A DNA stretch of 16,128 nt from positions 1 through 16,128 of the forward strand of contig CAAGGQ010000035.1 in the NCBI GenBank assembly GCA_900769475.1. Direction: 5' to 3'. The DNA comes from Clostridia bacterium. GTDB lineage: Bacteria; Bacillota; Clostridia; Oscillospirales; CAG-272. Positions 12,183 to 16,128 of this stretch are shown here, piece after piece. The number at the start of each line of letters is the position of its first letter. The stretch's first letter is position 1. The notes under the pieces were generated by a model. The model worked only from the letters and a program-made list of their open reading frames with translations. It searched no databases and was not told where the DNA came from. Both the position numbers and the translations under genes were made by a program.

Positions 12183-13895
12183 TTATTTCATCAGAGCAAC
12201 CAGAGATTGGTACAGGGATTCGTCAAAGGGCGAGCGCAATCCAACGCCCTTGAGAATGGTGGTAAAGCCGGCATCCAGGTCGGCCTCCTCGGTCAGCTTG
12301 CGGTAGGTCTCCACGGCGTTGGCGTAATCCTCCTCGGCCAGGCAATAGATCTCCAGAGCCACCAAACCCGACATAGCATAGCTGATATAGTACATGGGAT
12401 TTTCCACCACCACGTGCTTCCAATACATGGAAACGTCGGCCAGGAAATCGTCTACGAACTTCTCTCCGCCGTAGCCCTCGCAAATCAGGGTCATTTGCGC
12501 GTCGATCTTGGAGGGATCGGCAAGCTCGGGATTTTCGTAGATGCTCTGCTCGAATTCATCAATGATGGTGCAGAGAATGATTGAGCTGATGTTGTAATAC
12601 AGCTGATAATCCAGGTATACCTGATGGAAGGCCTCGTTGTTCAGAACGTCCTCCAGGTAGATAGCAAACAGCCACTCGTTGCCCTGGGAGTGAACCTCGG
12701 CCAGGTCCATAGGAATGTTCCCGCCATCGGCATACAGGTATGCGTAATAGTGGCCCGCCTCGTGAGCCACAGTGGGCGCCGACTTATAGCCGGGGCCAAA
12801 GAAGCAGATGGGATGCTCGTACTCATAGAGGTAGGTGGTAAACGCGCCCTCATAGGAATCGTAGGACATGGCAAATACTGCGTGGTCGGTGTTGAAGAGT
12901 TCCATCATGCCGTTCCCCATGCTTTCGGGAAGCGAAGCAAAATAGTTCTTCATCAACTGAGGATAGCGGGTATCGTGCTCGGCATACAGCAGAGAAACCA
13001 GCAGGCTCTGCTGATCACTGGGCAGGCTTTGGTAGTTGCTTTGGAACCGATTGTAAGCATCCTTGCACAGGGGTACCAGGTACTGCTTCACAAAGCCACG
13101 CATGTCCTTCATGTCCTCCAGGGAATAATCCCGCAGATAGACCTCGGAGTAGGCATACTCGGCGTAGTTCTTATGTCCGCTTCCGGTAGCCAGCTTGTTA
13201 TTGTTCTCTACTACCTTTTGATAGAGCTCACGCACCTTGTTTTCCATGGCGGTGGTATTTTCCAGCTCCAGCGCGTCGCGGTACTCTACCAGCAGCTCAT
13301 CGTTTTCCTTGGTGATCTCGTTCATCTCATCGCTGTAAAGACGCATCTCGGCGATCTCGCTCTCGGACCAATCGGAGAAGAAGGTATCCCGATACGCGTA
13401 ATCCGAAGCGTCCACTTTTTGGCACATCTTCATATAAGCGTCGTAGGCGTCGCTTTGCATGGTAGAGGAATAGAGATAGCAATCAGAGGTGCCTTTGCCC
13501 TTTCCGTTCATGGAATAGAAAATGTAGGCGATCTGTGCCTGGGTGGCGATGTGGAAGAAAAGCTCCTCCATATTCTCCACGGCGGCCTCAATCTCACTAT
13601 CGGCCGCGTTGTTCTTCATCAGCTCCAGGCACTGATCCAATGCGGTGTAAAAGGCCTCTTCGTCATCGTCGTTCAGGTCGAAATGCAACCAGGACGCGTT
13701 GCCGTCCAGGACGATCTCTTCCCATACCTCCTCGGGAGGCTCGGTAGTTGCAGGTGTCTGGGTGCTGCTGAGGGTGCCCTGTCCATTCTCGGTGCTGCTG
13801 CTGGGCAAGCGCAACAACAAAGAACACGAGGAAACCGAGGTGAGCACCATAATGAGTGCTAACAGTGTAATAAGTAAACGATAAAACGCTTTCAT
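12183..13895 (-). CDS. M3-type metallopeptidase lipoprotein (oligoendopeptidase-like)
   Basis: A 570-residue exported zinc peptidase of the M3 (thimet/oligopeptidase F) type. The N-terminus has a signal peptide followed by VSSC, giving Cys24 as the probable lipid anchor, then a Ser/Thr/Pro-rich linker (about 31-56). The catalytic motif is HEAGH (378-382), with His378 and His382 binding zinc and Glu379 as the base. The third ligand is Glu400 in DLAEVHSQGNEWL, the usual spacing for M3. A C-terminal MYYISYAMSGLVALEIY segment matches the substrate-side region of oligoendopeptidases. Many M3 enzymes are cytoplasmic; this one should work on peptides outside the cell. The start at 13895 is supported by AGGGAG about 8 nt upstream and a promoter at 13929-13957. 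It ends at the terminator shared with the hemolysin III-family gene. Confidence 0.9.
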   Translation of the reverse strand: MKAFYRLLITLLALIMVLTSVSSCSLLLRLPSSSTENGQGTLSSTQTPATTEPPEEVWEEIVLDGNASWLHFDLNDDDEEAFYTALDQCLELMKNNAADSEIEAAVENMEELFFHIATQAQIAYIFYSMNGKGKGTSDCYLYSSTMQSDAYDAYMKMCQKVDASDYAYRDTFFSDWSESEIAEMRLYSDEMNEITKENDELLVEYRDALELENTTAMENKVRELYQKVVENNNKLATGSGHKNYAEYAYSEVYLRDYSLEDMKDMRGFVKQYLVPLCKDAYNRFQSNYQSLPSDQQSLLVSLLYAEHDTRYPQLMKNYFASLPESMGNGMMELFNTDHAVFAMSYDSYEGAFTTYLYEYEHPICFFGPGYKSAPTVAHEAGHYYAYLYADGGNIPMDLAEVHSQGNEWLFAIYLEDVLNNEAFHQVYLDYQLYYNISSIILCTIIDEFEQSIYENPELADPSKIDAQMTLICEGYGGEKFVDDFLADVSMYWKHVVVENPMYYISYAMSGLVALEIYCLAEEDYANAVETYRKLTEEADLDAGFTTILKGVGLRSPFDESLYQSLVALMK

Positions 13896-13928
13896 AACGT
13901 TTCTCCCTTCGTTTTTCAGGATAAAAGC

Positions 13929-13957
13929 ATTATATCACACTTTATTACAAAAATCAA
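13929..13957 (-). promoter_or_regulatory. Sigma-A type promoter of the M3 peptidase gene
   Basis: On the minus strand: -35 TTGATT (13952-13957), 17-bp spacer, -10 TATAAT (13929-13934). The -35 overlaps the stop codon (13954-13956) of the upstream sugar-transferase gene, so there is no room for a separate terminator between the two genes. Confidence 0.8.
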
Positions 13958-14928
13958 CCGTTTTCCGCAAACTCAACAATAAATCGGCGAAGCCACATTA
14001 AAAGAGCCACCACGGCAAAGCAAAGCATTCCCGCAAAGGAGAGATCTTCCTCCAAGCAAAGGAGCGCGCCAATGCCCACGGTGCCGCCACAGATCCCGTG
14101 AAGCAGTCGCACGCAAATCGCGTGAGGAACGCCGGCATCAAAAATACGATGGTGCAGATGTCCCCGATCGGCCGCAAAAGGGCTCTTTCCACGAAGCACT
14201 CGCCGCAGCACGGCACAAAAGAGATCGGTTAAGGGATAGGCAAATAAAAAAAGCACCGACACCCCCGCGATCCCCCGCGGAAGCAGATCCCATAAGCGCA
14301 AAGAAAAGATCCCCAACAGAAACCCCAGCGTTCCCGAGCCGCAATCCCCGGCAAAGATGCGGGCCGGGTGGCGATTAAAATAGCGAAAGCCCAGGCAGAC
14401 CGCCGCCAACGCCAGCATGGGAAGGGCCAACGTCCTTTCCCCAAGAATCCCCAAAAGCAGAGCCAGCCCCGTGGCCTCCAGCAGGACCGTTCCCGCCAAT
14501 AGACCGTCCAGACCGTCGATAAAATTGTGGGCGTTGGTCAGCACCAGCACCCAAAGAAGCCCTCCCGCTGTTTCCATCACGCCCCGCGTTCCACAGCCCA
14601 GCACGGTGGCGAGGCCAATGGCAATTTGAAAAAACAGCTTGCACCAGGGGCCCAAGCAGAGTATGTCGTCGGTCAATCCCAAAAGAAAGATCAGAATTCC
14701 GCCCCCAATGGCCGAGAAAAGAAAAGCAGAGGGCCGACACAACGCCCCGCAGGAAAGGAGCCACCCCAAAAGCAGAGCGATCCCTCCCGAGCGCGGGATC
14801 CGCCGCCGATGCATCCGCCGTCCATCCGCGGGCACGTCCACCGCTCGTAGGCACCAGCCCAGAGCTAGGGCCGTTGGCGTTAGAACAAAGGCCAGTGCCG
14901 CGCTCAGGGCCACCGTCAATATCATCAT
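13954..14928 (-). CDS. MraY/WecA/TagO-family phospho-sugar transferase
   Basis: A 324-residue membrane protein with about ten helices and the full motif set of polyprenyl-phosphate sugar-1-phosphate transferases: GLTDD (Asp87, Asp88), NAHNFIDGLDGLLAG (132-146; Asn135, Asp138, Asp141), FAGDCGSGTLG (Asp195), and DRGHLHHR (His257, His259, His260). The HLHH motif points to the WecA/TagO branch, which moves GlcNAc-1-phosphate from UDP-GlcNAc to undecaprenyl phosphate to start teichoic acid or surface polysaccharide synthesis, rather than MraY; the exact sugar is inferred. Two adjacent ATG codons (14928 and 14925) follow GAAGGAG; the first is chosen. The gene is on the same strand as trpS, with a strong terminator but no clear promoter in the 76-nt gap. 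Its stop codon overlaps the -35 box of the next promoter. Confidence 0.9.
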   Translation of the reverse strand: MMILTVALSAALAFVLTPTALALGWCLRAVDVPADGRRMHRRRIPRSGGIALLLGWLLSCGALCRPSAFLFSAIGGGILIFLLGLTDDILCLGPWCKLFFQIAIGLATVLGCGTRGVMETAGGLLWVLVLTNAHNFIDGLDGLLAGTVLLEATGLALLLGILGERTLALPMLALAAVCLGFRYFNRHPARIFAGDCGSGTLGFLLGIFSLRLWDLLPRGIAGVSVLFLFAYPLTDLFCAVLRRVLRGKSPFAADRGHLHHRIFDAGVPHAICVRLLHGICGGTVGIGALLCLEEDLSFAGMLCFAVVALLMWLRRFIVEFAENG

Positions 14929-14947
14929 GATTTCTCCTTCCTACGGC

Positions 14948-14999
14948 AAAAAAGAGCCGCACAGGACTCCCTTTGGGAATCCGTATGTAGCTCTTTTTT
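14948..14999 (-). terminator. Terminator/attenuator between trpS and the sugar-transferase gene
   Basis: On the minus strand a long imperfect hairpin runs from AAAAAAGAGC (14999-14990) through an inner stem closed by AAA to GGCTCTTTTTT (ending at 14948). It has a base-paired GAGC/GCTC foot, a mostly paired middle and a six-T tail. It lies 5 nt after the trpS stop codon and about 20 nt before the next start codon. Confidence 0.82.
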
Positions 15000-15004
15000 A
15001 ATAA

Positions 15005-16009
15005 TTAACGAATTTGAACAAAGCCCAGCTTCTTTTGTACCTTGGAAAGAGTGCGGCAAGCATACCAGGTGGCTTCCTCGGCGCCCTTCTTCATCTGCGC
15101 CTCAAGGCCTGCCTTGTCGCTCATAAAGTCCTTGAAGGATTTTTGTACCGAAGCCAGGGCATCGGCGGTAGCCTCTCCAACCGCCAGCTTGAAATCTCCG
15201 TAGCCCAGTCCCTGGAACTCGCGCTCGATCTCCTCCACGCTCTTACCGGTAAAGCAGGAATAAATGGTGATCAGGTTGCTCACGCCCGGCTTTTCGTCGG
15301 GAGCGTAGCGGATCTCGCTTCCGGAGTCGGTCACGGCACGCTTGAACTTTCTAATAATTGTATCCCGATCGTCCAGAATATATACCACCGCATTGGCGTT
15401 TTCATCGGACTTGCTCATCTTTTTCGTAGGCTCAGCCAGGGACATGATCTTCATTCCGTGCTTTGCCATAATGGGCTCGGGAATGGTAAAGGTGCCGGGA
15501 TAGAGCTGATTGAAGCGCTCGGCAATATCACGGCAGAGCTCCACGTGCTGCTTTTGGTCAATGCCCACGGGCACCACGTCGGTTTGATAGAGCAGAATAT
15601 CGGATGCCATCAGCGTGGGATAGGTAAACAGACCTGCGTTAATATTATCGGCATGGCGTGCGCTCTTATCCTTAAACTGGGTCATGCGGGAAAGCTCGCC
15701 AAACATGGTAAAGCAGTTGAGAATCCAAGCCAGCTCGGCATGCTCGTGCACCATAGATTGCACGTACAGGGTGTTCTTGTTGGGGTCCAGGCCGCAGGCC
15801 ATGTAAAGCGCCAGGGTCTCGTAGGTACGGCGACGAAGCTCCGCAGGCACCTGACGAACCGTGATAGCGTGCTCATCCACAACGCAATAGAAGGTTTTGT
15901 ATTTTTCGGAATACTCCGAAAAGTTTCGAATGGCGCCAAGATAGTTACCAATGGTCAGATTACCACTGGGCTGAACGCCGGAATACGATATTTTTTGTTC
16001 ACCAAACAT
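15005..16009 (-). CDS. trpS: Tryptophanyl-tRNA synthetase
   Basis: A 334-residue class I aminoacyl-tRNA synthetase that charges tRNA-Trp with tryptophan using ATP, acting in the cytoplasm as a dimer in known relatives. Signatures: PSGNLTIGNYLGA (14-26), in which TIGN replaces the HIGH motif as usual in TrpRS; YPTLMASDILLY (130-141), with Asp137 in the place of the indole-recognising Asp; VPVGIDQKQHVEL; and KKMSKSDEN (196-204) containing KMSKS. The length is normal for the bacterial enzyme. The ATG at 16009 is in frame with the first conserved strand; the purine-rich AAAGGA lies about 13 nt upstream, farther than usual. It has its own promoter and a short leader of about 37 nt, so no T-box fits. 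Confidence 0.97.
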   Translation of the reverse strand: MFGEQKISYSGVQPSGNLTIGNYLGAIRNFSEYSEKYKTFYCVVDEHAITVRQVPAELRRRTYETLALYMACGLDPNKNTLYVQSMVHEHAELAWILNCFTMFGELSRMTQFKDKSARHADNINAGLFTYPTLMASDILLYQTDVVPVGIDQKQHVELCRDIAERFNQLYPGTFTIPEPIMAKHGMKIMSLAEPTKKMSKSDENANAVVYILDDRDTIIRKFKRAVTDSGSEIRYAPDEKPGVSNLITIYSCFTGKSVEEIEREFQGLGYGDFKLAVGEATADALASVQKSFKDFMSDKAGLEAQMKKGAEEATWYACRTLSKVQKKLGFVQIR

Positions 16010-16052
16010 AGTTCGAATACGTCCTTTCCGTTCCTCGAATCAATACCCTACT

Positions 16053-16081
16053 ATTGTACCACAAGTCCTCCCGCTTTGCAA
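16053..16081 (-). promoter_or_regulatory. Sigma-A type promoter of trpS
   Basis: On the minus strand: -35 TTGCAA (16076-16081), 17-bp spacer, -10 TACAAT (16053-16058). The predicted start near 16046 leaves a short leader. Confidence 0.8.
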
Positions 16082-16112
16082 GAGGATTTTGAAAAAAACT
16101 CCCATACGTCCC

Positions 16113-16128
16113 AAAAAGGCTGTCGCAA
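16113..16128 (-). terminator. Possible right half of a terminator cut by the window edge
   Basis: On the minus strand TTGCGACAGCC runs into TTTTT (16128 to 16113), the look of a terminator's second arm and T-tail. The matching first arm (GGCTGTCGCAA) would lie just outside the window and would end an unseen minus-strand gene. Confidence 0.4.

Noticed and set aside
12624..13862. Long plus-strand open frame (412 codons)
   Set aside because: It lies wholly antisense to the M3 peptidase gene, which has intact motifs, a promoter and a ribosome site. The antisense translation shows no recognisable domain.
16010..16060. T-box leader for trpS
   Set aside because: The promoter is only about 45-70 nt upstream of the start codon, leaving too short a leader for a T-box, and no T-box sequence motif is visible.

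Overview
The window looks like a stretch of chromosome from a Bacillota bacterium, most likely a gut-type member of the Clostridia. The genes are fairly GC-rich and are separated by short AT-rich gaps. Most carry near-consensus vegetative (sigma-A type) promoters (TTGACA or TTGCAA, 17-bp spacer, TATAAT), GGAGG-like ribosome binding sites and strong intrinsic terminators. The lipoproteins carry simple Gram-positive style signal peptides, and all three tRNA genes encode their 3' CCA. Genus and species cannot be told from the sequence alone. I see no phage, plasmid, CRISPR or insertion-sequence genes.

Layout, left to right. (1) The C-terminal end of an SGNH/GDSL hydrolase, followed by a small DUF4358-type lipoprotein, both on the plus strand and closed by a terminator. 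(2) A long minus-strand block: a TIGR01212/YhcC-type radical SAM protein, a PF12897-type aspartate aminotransferase, a large XPD/DinG-like helicase with an N-terminal RecB/Cas4-type nuclease domain, and an EamA/DMT transporter. (3) A plus-strand lipoprotein with a coiled coil and BspA-type leucine-rich repeats. (4) Minus strand: a cytoplasmic GH78-like alpha-L-rhamnosidase, preceded by an XRE-type regulator with a long unrecognised C-terminal region. (5) A 387-bp gene-free stretch holding the regulator promoter, an inverted-repeat operator candidate, an unusual 171-bp array of about eight short palindromes spaced by AATGATG/CATCATT, and a terminator. (6) A minus-strand tRNA operon Gly(TCC)-Arg(TCT)-His(GTG) with a consensus promoter. 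(7) A plus-strand hemolysin III/PAQR-family membrane protein, convergent with a minus-strand M3-type metallopeptidase lipoprotein; the two share a 14-bp terminator hairpin. (8) Minus strand: a MraY/WecA-type phospho-sugar transferase, with tryptophanyl-tRNA synthetase (trpS) upstream.

Most genes look like single transcription units rather than a pathway cluster. Links that can be argued are the hydrolase with the DUF4358 lipoprotein (31-nt gap), the XRE regulator with the rhamnosidase (tandem, but the rhamnosidase has its own promoter), and trpS with the sugar transferase (no separate promoter seen for the latter, and a terminator between them). The two most unusual signals are non-coding: the palindrome array at 10739-10909, and a helicase promoter built into the upstream gene's terminator, with its -10 box inside one arm of the hairpin (5589-5644).
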